From positions 22,873-86,872 of the forward strand of contig CAZMHU010000005.1 of assembly GCA_964566175.1 (NCBI GenBank): a stretch of 64,000 bases of DNA, given 5' to 3'. The position numbers were made by a program, and so were the translations under genes. This document shows positions 14,793-24,706 of the stretch, in pieces; position 1 is the stretch's first letter, and each line of letters begins with the position of its first letter. Below the pieces are notes generated by a model. The model ran no database searches, had not been told where the DNA came from, and was given only the letters and a program-made list of their open reading frames with translations. The DNA is from SIG589 sp964566175 (lineage in GTDB: Bacteria > Bacillota > Clostridia > Oscillospirales > Acutalibacteraceae).

Positions 14793-15566
14793 ATGAATAT
14801 TCTCTGTATAGGAGATGTCTGCGGAAACGCAGGCTGTGCATATTTGGCAGAGGTTCTGCCTAGGATAAAAAAAGACCGAAAAATTGATTTTATTATCGCA
14901 AACGGTGAAAACTCCGCCGACGGAAACGGCATTATTCCTCATTCCGCAAGGCTCTTGCTTGACGCGGGGGTTGACGTTATAACAGGCGGTAACCACACCT
15001 TTCGCCGACGCGATGTTTTTGATATGTTGGACGAAAACAATCGTCTGCTTCGGCCTGCGAATATGCCCGCTTCCGCTCCGGGTTTCCGCTTCGGCATTTA
15101 TGACTGTGGACGTTGTGCTGTCGGCGTTTTCAATCTTCTCGGCACGACTTATATGGAAAGTATGGACTGCCCTTTCCGCACAGCCAACGAAATTTTAAAA
15201 GAGTTTGAGCGACAGGGTGTTAAGATTATTCTTGCCGATTTTCACGCCGAAGCAACAAGTGAGAAACGCGCACTCGGGTTTTATCTTGACGGTCGCATTT
15301 CCGCCCTATTCGGCACACATACACACGTTCAAACCGCCGACGAGCAAATTTTAGAGGGCGGTTGCGGATATATTACCGACCTCGGTATGACCGGCCCCAC
15401 ACAGTCGGTGCTGGGTGTAAAGACCGATATCGTAATATCAAAATTTTTAAACCGTATGCCTGTTAGGTTTGACCTCGCAAAGGGCGAATGTTCGCTTTGC
15501 GGTGCGGTCTTCACCATAGACGAAAAAACAGGAAAATGTACCGCTGCAGAGCGTATAAAATATTAA
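14793..15566 (+). CDS. ymdB: YmdB-family metallophosphoesterase
   Basis: This 257-residue protein matches the YmdB/TIGR00282 family: MNILCIGDVCGNAG (metal-binding D8), IANGENSADG, TGGNHTFRRRD, the GTHTHVQTAD motif, and the DLGMTGP segment. YmdB of Bacillus subtilis hydrolyses 2',3'-cyclic nucleotides and influences biofilm and motility decisions. Here it has its own promoter and a GAGGT site. It is followed after 19 bp by a peptide-binding lipoprotein gene, with no functional link visible. Confidence 0.93.
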   Translation: MNILCIGDVCGNAGCAYLAEVLPRIKKDRKIDFIIANGENSADGNGIIPHSARLLLDAGVDVITGGNHTFRRRDVFDMLDENNRLLRPANMPASAPGFRFGIYDCGRCAVGVFNLLGTTYMESMDCPFRTANEILKEFERQGVKIILADFHAEATSEKRALGFYLDGRISALFGTHTHVQTADEQILEGGCGYITDLGMTGPTQSVLGVKTDIVISKFLNRMPVRFDLAKGECSLCGAVFTIDEKTGKCTAAERIKY

Positions 15567-15585
15567 AAAACACGGAGATGAGCCT

Positions 15586-17220
15586 GTGAAAAAACTGCTT
15601 TGTATAATAACCGCTTTTTGTATTGTTTTCTCTCTTTGCGGCTGTGAAAATCTTGATAAAACAGGCTCATCATACAGCGACGGTGTGATCGGTTCACAAA
15701 GCAAAAACAACTACACCATGCACCTTTTATACAACGAAACCGACTCTTTCAATCCGTACGCCGTAACAACAAAAGAAAACAAGGAAATTTGTTATTTGAT
15801 TTACGATTCGCTAATCACACTTAATTCTGATTTTGAGCCTGTTTACAAAATCGCAAGCAGCATCGAAACGGTCGGCAAAGTTTGCACCGTAAAAATCAAA
15901 AACGTCCTCTTTTCGGACAGCACGGCACTTTCGGCAAGTGACATTGTATATTCGCTCAACCTTGCGAAAAATTCCTCTGGCGGATATGCGTCATACCTAT
16001 CAGCGGTTGAGTCCGCTACAGCTGTTTCCGCCGACACGGTTGAAATCAAACTTGCAAAAGCAGACCCGTTTTTTGTAAACCTGCTTGATTTCCCGATAAT
16101 CAAATCAGGCAGTGAAAACCGCAAAAGCGAGGACAATATATCTCTGCCGCCTATCGGTGCGGGACGTTATATTCTCAATGTCAACAAAAACGTTTTAACC
16201 CTCAACCAAAATTATTACGGCACACTTCCCGCTGTTCAAAAAATCGAACTTATAAACGCGCCGGGAAGCGAGTCCATAAACCATTATGTTTCGGCGGGCG
16301 TTGTATCGGTTTGTTACAGCGATTACAGCGACAATACTATGCTCCGAATGAGCGGCATTAAAGTCAGCGTCCCGCTCAACAATATGGTCTATATCGGAAT
16401 AAATATGGCAAACCCGCTTTTAAAGGAGCAACATCTGCGCTATGCGCTTTCTTCTGCTGTCGACCGCAGCGAACTCGCAAAAGAAGCATATTACGGCAAC
16501 GGCACACCTGCCAACGGCCCGTTCAACCCCTTATGGAAACACAGTTCGGGTTTTCAGACCCTTGAAAAGAAAAGTAATAAAGAAATAAGTATTGTGAATT
16601 TAGAAAAAATAGGTTATAATAGTGTAGACAGTGAGGGTTACAGAATTAATTCGTCGGGAAAACGGCTTTCACTTTCTCTGCTTATTAACTCGGACAATTC
16701 CGCACGTGTTGCCGCTGCAAGGCTCATAGCAAACAGCCTGTCAAACGTTGGAATAGAGATAAAGATTGACTCTGTTGATTACGACACATATATTTCCCGT
16801 CTGCAAAGCGGCAGTTTTGATTTGTACTTGGGTGAAGTTAAAATCCTTCCCAATATGGATATTACACAACTTGTGACACCGGGAGGCAGTGCCGCATACG
16901 GCATTGTGTATGACCCGCCCGCTGATAGCAGCGACCAAAACACAACCGAGACAGCGGGTGAAGAAACCGAAACACCCGACCAAACGGAAGACACAGTGCA
17001 AACCGGCATAACACTCACCACGGCAGACGCCGTAGCGGGTTATTACGGCGGCATATACAGCCTCGGCGACGTGGCATCGGCTTTCTTGTCCGAAATGCCG
17101 CTTATCCCTTTAATATACCGCTCGGGCGTTGCAATGTTCACCCCCGATATGACTTTTGCGCCTACGGCTTCAATCAGTGATTTATTTATTGACATAAATA
17201 ATTATTCTTTCAACAAATAG
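15586..17220 (+). CDS. ABC transporter substrate-binding lipoprotein, SBP family 5
   Basis: The 544 residues open with a lipoprotein signal peptide ending in LCGC (lipidated Cys20). The mature part follows the oligopeptide/nickel-binding family: TVKIKNVLFSDSTALSASDI, the hydrophobic NMVYIGINMANP strand, and LRYALSSAVDRSELA. An acidic Thr/Glu-rich low-complexity stretch (about residues 443-478) interrupts the C-terminal lobe, which is unusual. No permease or ATPase genes are adjacent, so it must work with a transporter elsewhere or act as a stand-alone binding or signalling protein. It probably shares the ymdB transcript. Confidence 0.88.
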   Translation: MKKLLCIITAFCIVFSLCGCENLDKTGSSYSDGVIGSQSKNNYTMHLLYNETDSFNPYAVTTKENKEICYLIYDSLITLNSDFEPVYKIASSIETVGKVCTVKIKNVLFSDSTALSASDIVYSLNLAKNSSGGYASYLSAVESATAVSADTVEIKLAKADPFFVNLLDFPIIKSGSENRKSEDNISLPPIGAGRYILNVNKNVLTLNQNYYGTLPAVQKIELINAPGSESINHYVSAGVVSVCYSDYSDNTMLRMSGIKVSVPLNNMVYIGINMANPLLKEQHLRYALSSAVDRSELAKEAYYGNGTPANGPFNPLWKHSSGFQTLEKKSNKEISIVNLEKIGYNSVDSEGYRINSSGKRLSLSLLINSDNSARVAAARLIANSLSNVGIEIKIDSVDYDTYISRLQSGSFDLYLGEVKILPNMDITQLVTPGGSAAYGIVYDPPADSSDQNTTETAGEETETPDQTEDTVQTGITLTTADAVAGYYGGIYSLGDVASAFLSEMPLIPLIYRSGVAMFTPDMTFAPTASISDLFIDINNYSFNK

Positions 17221-17230
17221 GAGGTTAATT

Positions 17231-17581
17231 ATGATTTCTTATGAAACAGTTAACGGCACGGTAACAATATCAAACGAATATATGACCAAACTCATCGGTC
17301 AGGCTGTTACCTCTTGCTTCGGCGTTGTGGGTATGGTTCCCTGCGGAAGCCGTCAAAAACTTTTGGGTCTTGTTTCCAAAAAAGAATATCTTGACCGCGG
17401 CATTGCCGTTAGGGGCGGTATCGACGGCGTTGATATAGAACTTCATATCATTGTTTCATACGGTATGAATATAAATGCCATTGCGAAAAGCATTGTTCAC
17501 AAGGTTAAATATGCGGTAAACGAAGCCACAGGCATAACCGTAAACAATGTGACCGTAAAGGTTGACGGTATAAAAGAATAA
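17231..17581 (+). CDS. yloU: Asp23/Gls24-family protein (YloU-like)
   Basis: The 116-residue Gls24 protein starts with GTVTISNEYMTKLIGQAV and has the GVVGM motif, ending in VNNVTVKVDGI. Members sit next to the fatty acid kinase gene in most Bacillota. The exact role is unknown; Asp23 proteins associate with the membrane and are linked to envelope stress. It lies 29 bp upstream of fakA and 10 bp after the binding-protein gene. Confidence 0.92.
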   Translation: MISYETVNGTVTISNEYMTKLIGQAVTSCFGVVGMVPCGSRQKLLGLVSKKEYLDRGIAVRGGIDGVDIELHIIVSYGMNINAIAKSIVHKVKYAVNEATGITVNNVTVKVDGIKE

Positions 17582-17610
17582 AACTTACGCTTTAAAGGAG
17601 TGTTTTTATT

Positions 17611-19281
17611 TTGTTAAACGGTAACGTTTTGCGCGACGCGATTATATCCGGCGCAAACAACATTGCAAACTGTAAACAACGTGTTGACGAACTTAATGTT
17701 TTCCCCGTTCCGGACGGCGACACGGGAACAAATATGTCTATGAGTATCGGAAACGCCGCAAGAGAACTTGCCCGACTTGAGGGTGAGAGTGTCGGTTATG
17801 TTGCCGATGTTGCGGCATCTGCATTGCTACGCGGTGCAAGAGGAAATTCCGGTGTTATAACCTCTTTGCTTTTCAGGGGTTTTGCCAAAGGTTTTAAAGA
17901 CGCCGACGAAATAACTTCGGAAAATCTCGCCGCCGCATTCGCACACGGTGTTGAAGCGGCATACAAAGCCGTTATGAAACCGACAGAGGGCACAATACTT
18001 ACCGTTGCACGTGTTGCATCGGAATATGCAAAAAAATCGTTTGAAGACGGTTACGAACCCATTGCGGTTTTCGAATCTGCTATGGAAGGTGCACATACTG
18101 CACTTGCACAAACCCCCGAAATGCTTCCCGTTCTCAAAAAGGCAGGCGTTGTCGACGCAGGCGGAAAAGGCTTTTGCGTGATTTTAGAGGGTATGTATTC
18201 GGTTTTTAAAAACGGCGTTATGATTGAATCCGCTGCACTCGCCGAATCGGCTTCCGAAAGCGTAGAGCGCAACGTTGCTGGCGAATTTGACAGTGAAATA
18301 ACCTTCACATACTGCACCGAGTTCATCGTAAACCGCAATCCGGAAGTCGAGAAAGAGCCGTCCGAACTCAGGGCATATCTTGAGTCGATAGGTGATTGCG
18401 TTGTTGTCGTTGACGACGAACAGATAATCAAGGTTCACGTTCATACCGACCACCCCGGCAACGCCATTGAAAACGGTCTCACTTTCGGTCAACTTGTAAA
18501 CCTTAAAATCGAGAATATGCGTGACCAACACGAGCGTGCAAAACACGACTCTGAAAACAGAAAGAAAGCCCCCGCGGAAAACAGCACACGCACCGAAACC
18601 TACACCCCCGCAGAACCCGAAAAGCCCGTAGGCTTTGTTTCGGTTTGTGCCGGTTCGGGAATTGAGGAACTTTTCCGTGATTTGGGCGTTGACTCTATCG
18701 TCAGCGGCGGTCAAACAATGAACCCCAGCACCGACGATATTTTAAAGGCTGTCGAACTGACACCGGCTGAAACGGTTTTCGTTCTGCCCAACAACAAGAA
18801 CATAATAATGGCAGCGGAGCAGGCTATTCCGATTAGCACTCGCAAGGTTATCGTACTGCACACACGCACCATTCCTGAAGGTATCTCGGCTATGTTGGCG
18901 TATGACCCCGAAGCCGATAACGAAACAAACACGATAAATATGCGCAGTGCATACGAGCGTGTCGGCACAGGTCAGATAACCTTTGCCGCAAGAGATTCCG
19001 ATTATGAGGGTCACAAAATCAAGAAGGGTGAACTTTTGGCACTCTTAAACGGCAAGGTTTCCTTTGTTGATACCGATATGGATCGCTGTATTCAAAAACT
19101 TATAAAACAACTGCTCAAACGCGATTCGAGTTTTGTAACCGTGATTTACGGCGAAGATGTTTCCGATGAGCAGGCGGCGGAAATCGAGGCATCGCTGAAT
19201 GAGAAGTTCGGCGAAAAGGCTGAATTTACGTTTATCAAGGGTATGCAACCCATATATTACTTTATCATCTCGGTGGAGTAA
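17611..19281 (+). CDS. fakA: Fatty acid kinase catalytic subunit FakA (DAK2 domain, YloV)
   Basis: The 556-residue protein starts at TTG 17611, 10 bp after an AAAGGAG site; no ATG fits. The N-terminal DAK2 kinase domain (1-200) contains the metal- and ATP-binding NVFPVPDGDTGTNM and GARGNSG motifs. The middle and C-terminal FakA domains include LPNNKNI and EGISAML. FakA phosphorylates fatty acids presented by a FakB protein, feeding exogenous fatty acids to phospholipid synthesis. No fakB gene is in the window. A Pro/Glu/Thr-rich linker lies at about residues 310-333. It is followed directly by recG, the common Bacillota order. Confidence 0.94.
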   Translation: MLNGNVLRDAIISGANNIANCKQRVDELNVFPVPDGDTGTNMSMSIGNAARELARLEGESVGYVADVAASALLRGARGNSGVITSLLFRGFAKGFKDADEITSENLAAAFAHGVEAAYKAVMKPTEGTILTVARVASEYAKKSFEDGYEPIAVFESAMEGAHTALAQTPEMLPVLKKAGVVDAGGKGFCVILEGMYSVFKNGVMIESAALAESASESVERNVAGEFDSEITFTYCTEFIVNRNPEVEKEPSELRAYLESIGDCVVVVDDEQIIKVHVHTDHPGNAIENGLTFGQLVNLKIENMRDQHERAKHDSENRKKAPAENSTRTETYTPAEPEKPVGFVSVCAGSGIEELFRDLGVDSIVSGGQTMNPSTDDILKAVELTPAETVFVLPNNKNIIMAAEQAIPISTRKVIVLHTRTIPEGISAMLAYDPEADNETNTINMRSAYERVGTGQITFAARDSDYEGHKIKKGELLALLNGKVSFVDTDMDRCIQKLIKQLLKRDSSFVTVIYGEDVSDEQAAEIEASLNEKFGEKAEFTFIKGMQPIYYFIISVE

Positions 19282-21282
19282 ATGAGCAAAAGTATTCAAT
19301 ATTTAAAGGGCGTCGGCGAAAAAAGAGCACGGTTATTTGCAAAACTGGGTGTTGATTCGGTCGACGCCCTTTTGCGCTATTATCCGCGCACATACATCGA
19401 CTATCAAAACACAACCGATATTTTTTCCGCAGAGCCCGACACCACTGTTTGCATAAAGGCAGAAATTATAACCGATATCGAAGAGCGTGTTCACCGCAGA
19501 GGAATGTCGACATATCATTTTTCGGCGGCAGATGACAGCGGTCAAATGACGGTTACACTCTTCAACCAAAAATTCCTTGCCGGCAAACTTCACAGGGGCA
19601 GTACATATCTTTTTTACGGAAAGGTGAACGGAAACCACTTTTTCAGAGAAATGTCCTCGCCCGAAATAAAGGAAAAAAATTTTGCGGGCATACACCCCAT
19701 ATACCACGCTTGCGAGGGCTTGCCGTCTAGAATTATCGAAAAGGCGGTAGCCGAAGCCTTACCCGAATGCGAAAGCGACCCCCTGCCCGCTGAAATTATC
19801 GAAAAATACAGGCTGTGTTCACTCTCCTATGCACTGAAAAACATACATTTTCCGGCATCGGAACAGGCGCTTGCCGCCGCCCGCCGCAGACTTATATTTG
19901 AGGAACTTTTTTTGTTGCAAACAGGTCTTGCGCTTATGCGCGTAAAAAACAGTGGGGCGGGAATAGTTCTCGAAACCGATTATACAGAAGAATTTATACA
20001 ACGGTTGCCTTTCACGCCCACCGGCGCGCAAGGGCGTGTTATAACCGAATGCACCGCCGATATGCAAAGCGGAAAACGTATGAACCGCCTTGTTCAAGGC
20101 GATGTCGGATGCGGAAAAACCGCCGTTGCCGCCGCACTTATCTACAACTGTGCCGCAAACGGCTACCAATCCGCGCTTATGGCACCGACGGAAATTTTGG
20201 CGGAACAGCATTATAAAACGCTTAAAGCCTTTTTTGCCGACAGCAAAATAAAGATCGAACTTTTAACCGGTTCTACCTCAAAGAAGGAAAAACTGCGAAT
20301 AAAGTCCGAACTTGCCGACGGCAGTATTGATGTCGTTATCGGAACACACGCACTCATAGTTGACGATGTGAGTTTTTTCCGCCTTGCGCTCGTAATAACC
20401 GACGAGCAGCACCGTTTCGGCGTTAATCAGCGTGAACGGCTTGCAAACAAGGGCGAACACCCGCACACACTTGTAATGTCCGCCACGCCGATACCGCGAA
20501 CTCTTGCCCTTATAATCTACGGTGACCTTTCGCTCAGCATTATTGACGAGTTGCCGTCGGGCAGGAGTCCCGTAAAATCGTTTGCCGTCGGAAGTGCCTT
20601 TCACGAGCGAATTTACCGATTTTTAAAGGAACAGATAAACACCGGCAGACAGGCATATATAATATGCCCGCTTGTAGAAGAAAGCGACAGTCCCCTGACA
20701 TCGGCAGAAGAATACTATAAAAAACTCTCGTCGGGTGTTTTTGCGGGTTACCGTTTGGGTCTTTTACACGGAAAACAAAACGCCTCAGAAAAGGACTCAG
20801 TTATGAAAGCGTTTGCCAACGGCGACATACAACTGCTTATCGCTACAACGGTTGTTGAGGTCGGAGTAGATGTCCCCAATGCAACCGTTATGGTTATAGA
20901 AAACGCCGAGCGTTTCGGTCTTTCACAGTTGCATCAGTTAAGAGGACGTGTCGGCAGAGGAAAATTTGCGGCGTCCTGCATTTTGGTGTCGGATGACTGC
21001 GGCGAAGAAACAGCAGAACGGCTCAAAACCCTCTGTTCAACCACCGACGGATTTAAAATTGCCGATGCCGACCTTGCCACAAGAGGACCGGGCGACTTTC
21101 TCGGAAAGCGTCAACACGGTTTGCCTGAACTGAAAATCGCAAATATGCAGACCGATATTACCGCAATGCGTATTGCGGGCGACGAGGCGAGAGCGCTAGT
21201 CTCACGCGACCCGACACTTTCGGCGTTTCCCGCACTTAAAAACACGGTAAACAGGCTTTTCAGCACAGCATATAGCCTGTGA
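19282..21282 (+). CDS. recG: ATP-dependent DNA helicase RecG
   Basis: At 666 residues this is a full-length RecG. It begins with the short YLKGVGEKRARLFAKLG helix-hairpin, has the wedge OB-fold at about 50-150, Walker A GDVGCGKT (about 274), the DEQH box, MSATPIPRTLAL motif III and C-terminal QLRGRVGRG. RecG reverses stalled replication forks and branch-migrates Holliday junctions. The ATG follows the fakA stop with no gap (TAAATG), so coupling is likely. A strong terminator follows. Confidence 0.97.
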   Translation: MSKSIQYLKGVGEKRARLFAKLGVDSVDALLRYYPRTYIDYQNTTDIFSAEPDTTVCIKAEIITDIEERVHRRGMSTYHFSAADDSGQMTVTLFNQKFLAGKLHRGSTYLFYGKVNGNHFFREMSSPEIKEKNFAGIHPIYHACEGLPSRIIEKAVAEALPECESDPLPAEIIEKYRLCSLSYALKNIHFPASEQALAAARRRLIFEELFLLQTGLALMRVKNSGAGIVLETDYTEEFIQRLPFTPTGAQGRVITECTADMQSGKRMNRLVQGDVGCGKTAVAAALIYNCAANGYQSALMAPTEILAEQHYKTLKAFFADSKIKIELLTGSTSKKEKLRIKSELADGSIDVVIGTHALIVDDVSFFRLALVITDEQHRFGVNQRERLANKGEHPHTLVMSATPIPRTLALIIYGDLSLSIIDELPSGRSPVKSFAVGSAFHERIYRFLKEQINTGRQAYIICPLVEESDSPLTSAEEYYKKLSSGVFAGYRLGLLHGKQNASEKDSVMKAFANGDIQLLIATTVVEVGVDVPNATVMVIENAERFGLSQLHQLRGRVGRGKFAASCILVSDDCGEETAERLKTLCSTTDGFKIADADLATRGPGDFLGKRQHGLPELKIANMQTDITAMRIAGDEARALVSRDPTLSAFPALKNTVNRLFSTAYSL

Positions 21283-21297
21283 TTTTCAATACTAAAA

Positions 21298-21334
21298 ACA
21301 AAAAGTGCCGTCCATCGGGATGGCACTTTTTTTA
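21298..21334. terminator. Bidirectional terminator between recG and GH106-like gene
   Basis: A 12-bp stem (AAAGTGCCGTCC with GGATGGCACTTT, one G-U) with a tetraloop is flanked by A-run and T-run, so it can stop transcription from both converging genes. Confidence 0.88.
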
Positions 21335-24271
21335 TTAGAACTCTATTCCGAATTTTACAAAACTGTAATTGTCTGTCCAAGCGGGTTTTGTTGGGTCGTC
21401 GCTCCAACCGTGCTTATCTGTAAATGTATCGGGGCCTACATCATAAACCTCGCCCTGCGGTCTGTGGTGCGGGCCGAGCATATTTCGGTTTCCCGAATAA
21501 AGTTTAAAGACAAATTCGTTCTCGCCGTCCTTAACAAGATCGGTAACGTCAAGCGTATAGGGACTGAAACCGAAAAGACCCGCCTTTTGTCCGTTGACGT
21601 AAAGTTCCGCCGCCGGAGCATTAAGGCTCGAAAGCGTAACATTATACTGTATGCCGTCCTTTTTCTCAACCGTCACATTCTGTGAAAGCGAAATATTTCC
21701 CGCAAAGAAGAGGTTTCCGCTTTCGGTAATGCGGTCAATATCCATACTGCTCTCGCGACCTACAATTTCAAAACGCTTGCCAGTGAATACGGTGTTTCGC
21801 TCACCGTAGGTGTATTCATCAAGCGAACGCACGCCGAAATCACCAATCAGGTATATGCTTTCAATTTCGGTATCATAGGTCAACTTATTGCGCTCGGTTT
21901 CGTGAACGTTTTCACCGAAGATAACATCATAAACCTTTTGACGCTGATAGAAATCGGTGTCAAGGATTATTTCGTTTTCGCCGGTCTTTACATAACTCGA
22001 AATATCGGTTTTTCTGAAAGCCTTATCTATTTCCCAGCCACAGTCCTCAAACGCAACGGCAGAACCGTTAACTGACATTTTAAACTGTTGCGGCGTTTCG
22101 CTCAAAAGGAACAGACGCGAAGGCTTCTCGGCAACCGAGAAACGGAAGCGCAGAGACACCTTGCACGGACGCTTGAGAACGAGCAACTCCGAAAATAGGT
22201 TAATAACCGCTTTTTCTTCCTGCCAATCGCCGCCGTCAATACTGTATGTGCAGGTATCGAGGGTGAGCATATTATCGGTGCTGTCGCAAACGTCGAAACG
22301 GCGCTCAAACGGTATTGTGAAAATTTCCTGCTTTTTATATTCGGACGGCTTTTTCTGTGCAAGCAGAACAATCGGTTCTTTTCCGGTAAAGGAGAGCACG
22401 GCACTTGTAATACCGTTTTCGGTCTTGCTCTCAACAGGGGTCTCTTTTTCGCTGACAACGTCCAAAAGCGACAGCGAATATTCGCCCTTTGTTTCAAACG
22501 TTGCGGTGCGCTCATAGTCGGTTAAATTGATTACATAGAAAAGTTTTTCCTCACCCACACAACGCTCGGCAATGTGAATACCCACGGTTTCTTTGCCGTT
22601 TTCTTTAAGCGACGGCATTTCGTCACTGTGAAGTACCGACAAATCGTTTTCATCAATTACACTGCAAAGCGCCTTGAGTTTTTGGGTGCGGCTGTCTTTT
22701 CTGCCGTCTATTAAAGTCGGAACTTTTATTGCAAAAAGACGTCCGCCGTTTTCGGCAAACTTTATAAGCAAATCGCACGTGTTGGAAGAGATAACGTCAA
22801 TCTTCGGCAAAAGTACGGTATTATAGCGGCATTTTCCGATAACGATTTCGTTTCCGTCAACCTTTGCGTGACGTTCCATTATGACCTCACTACCGTAATG
22901 GTGAAGAAGATGTTCATCGTTGAGTCGGTCGGAGAAGAGGTCAAAATACTGCGCGTATTTGCTTATATTATCGGGGGTTTCACACTCAAAGAGTGCGTTT
23001 GCGGTAAATATCGGGTGGATAACAAGCAACGGTGCGGGCTCTTTTGTGCTGTCAAGCAATGCACCGAGTTTTGCAAAATACGTATTAAGCATATTATATC
23101 CCGCATCATACCACGGAAGTTGCATAAACAGTGCGGCGGGGTAGTCACGCTTTCGAAGTCCTCTGAGAGTGTACGCCTCAAGGTGCTGACATACCGTGGA
23201 AACACCGTTTACAAACTGCCAACCGGCAATAAGGCGCAGATAATTAAGCGATACGTCCCAGCCGCAAAGCGCAAATGTTTCAGTTATCGACTGTCTTCCG
23301 AACTGCGCGGCGGCACTGCCGAGTTGCTTTGCCGCAAGGGCACTGCCGAGTTTTCTTCCGAGCCAATCCATACCCGGAATATCCATATATTCATAGCACG
23401 GCATAGTGTCGGCAACCGAGCGGGTTTGCGAGTCCAAGCAGACCTCACCCATCATATGACCCGTTAGCATACAGTTATGCTCGTGACACCAATCGTACAT
23501 CTGTTTTATAAAATTTTGACGGTAGAGTTCGCCTACCATACGCCAATAATCATAACGCACGGCATTGGTGTTTTCATATCCGCCGAAGAGTGAGGGTAGA
23601 TTTTCCGTAATGCTATAGCCGTAACGCTTTGAAAACTCCTCTTCAAACACCTGCGACCACGGAAACTCCCACGTATTGTTAAACTGAGGTTCGTCGGTGA
23701 AAAAACCTTTGAGAGTTTTTCCGAACTCGGACGAAAAACGCTTATAATATTCGTCGTGGGTAACCTGTAGGAAATACTTTATGGACTCGGGATTAAAAGC
23801 GTCGATATAATACTTGTTAAGATTAAGACGGTATGCAACAACACCTACCGCTGCCGTATCGGTTCTCTCATATCCGTCGGAGGAAAGTTTGAACATTGCA
23901 ACGGTGTTTTCAGGTTCTTCATCGACGTCGAGCACAACGGCAACAATACGCTTTTGCCAATATTCATATCCGCGCGATGGAACTTTGCCGTCCGCAAATC
24001 CGCTCGGCCAGCCGTTTTCGTCATATGCCCACGCGTCCATACCGGTCTTTTTTGCCTCATCAACCGCCGCACCGACAATATCAAACCAATCGTCGCTCAG
24101 ATATTCGGTTTCGAGTCCGCCGCGTGCGTGCATAAAAAATCCGCCGTTATTCGAATCACGCATAACGTTTACCTGTCTGCGAATTTCGTTTTCTTCAAGC
24201 GCGTCGTTCCAACTCCAGAAAGGAATCGAGCGATGTGCGCGCTCGTTTTCAAACAATGCTTTTATATCCAT
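21335..24271 (-). CDS. GH106-like glycoside hydrolase (alpha-L-rhamnosidase-type), intracellular
   Basis: I start at ATG 24269-24271 behind AGGAGG (978 residues); the upstream in-frame ATG has no site. The first 450 residues follow the GH106 pattern: RSIPFWSWNDALEENEIRRQ, GGFFMHARGGLETEYLS, GFFTDEPQFN and ITETFALCGWDVSLNYLR. Beta-sandwich modules end the protein. Carboxylates in the TDEP and TETF motifs may be catalytic (inference). There is no signal peptide, so it should act on imported rhamnosides. Rhamnose released here would feed the aldolase/propanediol BMC 9.5 kb away. Activity on another sugar is possible because this family is thinly characterised. Confidence 0.78.
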   Translation of the reverse strand: MDIKALFENERAHRSIPFWSWNDALEENEIRRQVNVMRDSNNGGFFMHARGGLETEYLSDDWFDIVGAAVDEAKKTGMDAWAYDENGWPSGFADGKVPSRGYEYWQKRIVAVVLDVDEEPENTVAMFKLSSDGYERTDTAAVGVVAYRLNLNKYYIDAFNPESIKYFLQVTHDEYYKRFSSEFGKTLKGFFTDEPQFNNTWEFPWSQVFEEEFSKRYGYSITENLPSLFGGYENTNAVRYDYWRMVGELYRQNFIKQMYDWCHEHNCMLTGHMMGEVCLDSQTRSVADTMPCYEYMDIPGMDWLGRKLGSALAAKQLGSAAAQFGRQSITETFALCGWDVSLNYLRLIAGWQFVNGVSTVCQHLEAYTLRGLRKRDYPAALFMQLPWYDAGYNMLNTYFAKLGALLDSTKEPAPLLVIHPIFTANALFECETPDNISKYAQYFDLFSDRLNDEHLLHHYGSEVIMERHAKVDGNEIVIGKCRYNTVLLPKIDVISSNTCDLLIKFAENGGRLFAIKVPTLIDGRKDSRTQKLKALCSVIDENDLSVLHSDEMPSLKENGKETVGIHIAERCVGEEKLFYVINLTDYERTATFETKGEYSLSLLDVVSEKETPVESKTENGITSAVLSFTGKEPIVLLAQKKPSEYKKQEIFTIPFERRFDVCDSTDNMLTLDTCTYSIDGGDWQEEKAVINLFSELLVLKRPCKVSLRFRFSVAEKPSRLFLLSETPQQFKMSVNGSAVAFEDCGWEIDKAFRKTDISSYVKTGENEIILDTDFYQRQKVYDVIFGENVHETERNKLTYDTEIESIYLIGDFGVRSLDEYTYGERNTVFTGKRFEIVGRESSMDIDRITESGNLFFAGNISLSQNVTVEKKDGIQYNVTLSSLNAPAAELYVNGQKAGLFGFSPYTLDVTDLVKDGENEFVFKLYSGNRNMLGPHHRPQGEVYDVGPDTFTDKHGWSDDPTKPAWTDNYSFVKFGIEF

Positions 24272-24365
24272 AAAAAGTCCTCCTGTGCAATATATCACCG
24301 ATAATGTGTGAGTATATGGATATATTATCATTACATTATACAAAAATCAACAAGATATTTGTTTT

Positions 24366-24420
24366 TTAAAAATAAAAAATCCACCATTTTCACGGCGAAG
24401 GGCAGCCGCGTAAACGGTGG
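24366..24420 (-). terminator. Terminator of the small SOS-type gene
   Basis: CCACC...GGTGG arms (24381-24395 with 24406-24420, three mismatches of 15) form a hairpin that on the minus strand is followed by a long T-rich tract (complement of 24366-24380). Confidence 0.75.
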
Positions 24421-24474
24421 CGTGTGTAGTATGTGTCAAAAAGCAAAGTTTAAAAGCAAAAGACGCAAAAGCAA

Positions 24475-24660
24475 TTATGCGCAGTGAGAAAAATCCTCTG
24501 CCTTTACAATAACGGCGTGCTTAGACTGCTTGGACTCTCTAAAGCGGGCGGCTATTTTTTCTTCAAAAGCAATAAGCCTGTCCTCGCACAAAACCGCATA
24601 TACAACAGCGGCGCCCATAAGAATTTCAACAATACTGCTTACTACAAATCCGGTACTCAT
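24475..24660 (-). CDS. Small membrane protein (61 residues) under a LexA-box promoter
   Basis: The ATG at 24658-24660 is preceded by AGGAGG 7 bp upstream. The product is MSTGFVVSSIVEILMGAAVV and onward: one membrane helix (about residues 4-25), then a charged tail of about 35 residues with Arg, Lys and Glu. I do not recognise a named family. The gene has its own terminator, a perfect consensus promoter and a LexA operator over the transcription start, so it should be induced by DNA damage. By analogy with other small SOS membrane proteins (YneA, SidA, TisB), division block or membrane effects are possible; this is inference only. Confidence 0.8.
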   Translation of the reverse strand: MSTGFVVSSIVEILMGAAVVYAVLCEDRLIAFEEKIAARFRESKQSKHAVIVKAEDFSHCA

Positions 24661-24675
24661 AATCTGTTTCCTCCT

Positions 24676-24695
24676 AAACGAACATTTGTTCGTTT
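24676..24695 (-). promoter_or_regulatory. LexA (SOS) box
   Basis: A 20-bp perfect inverted repeat with 9-bp arms and a 2-bp centre contains CGAACATTTGTTCG, the Gram-positive LexA/DinR consensus GAACNNNNGTTC. It lies just downstream of the -10 box and before the ribosome binding site of the small membrane protein gene. Confidence 0.88.
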
Positions 24696-24706
24696 TCTGT
24701 AAATTT

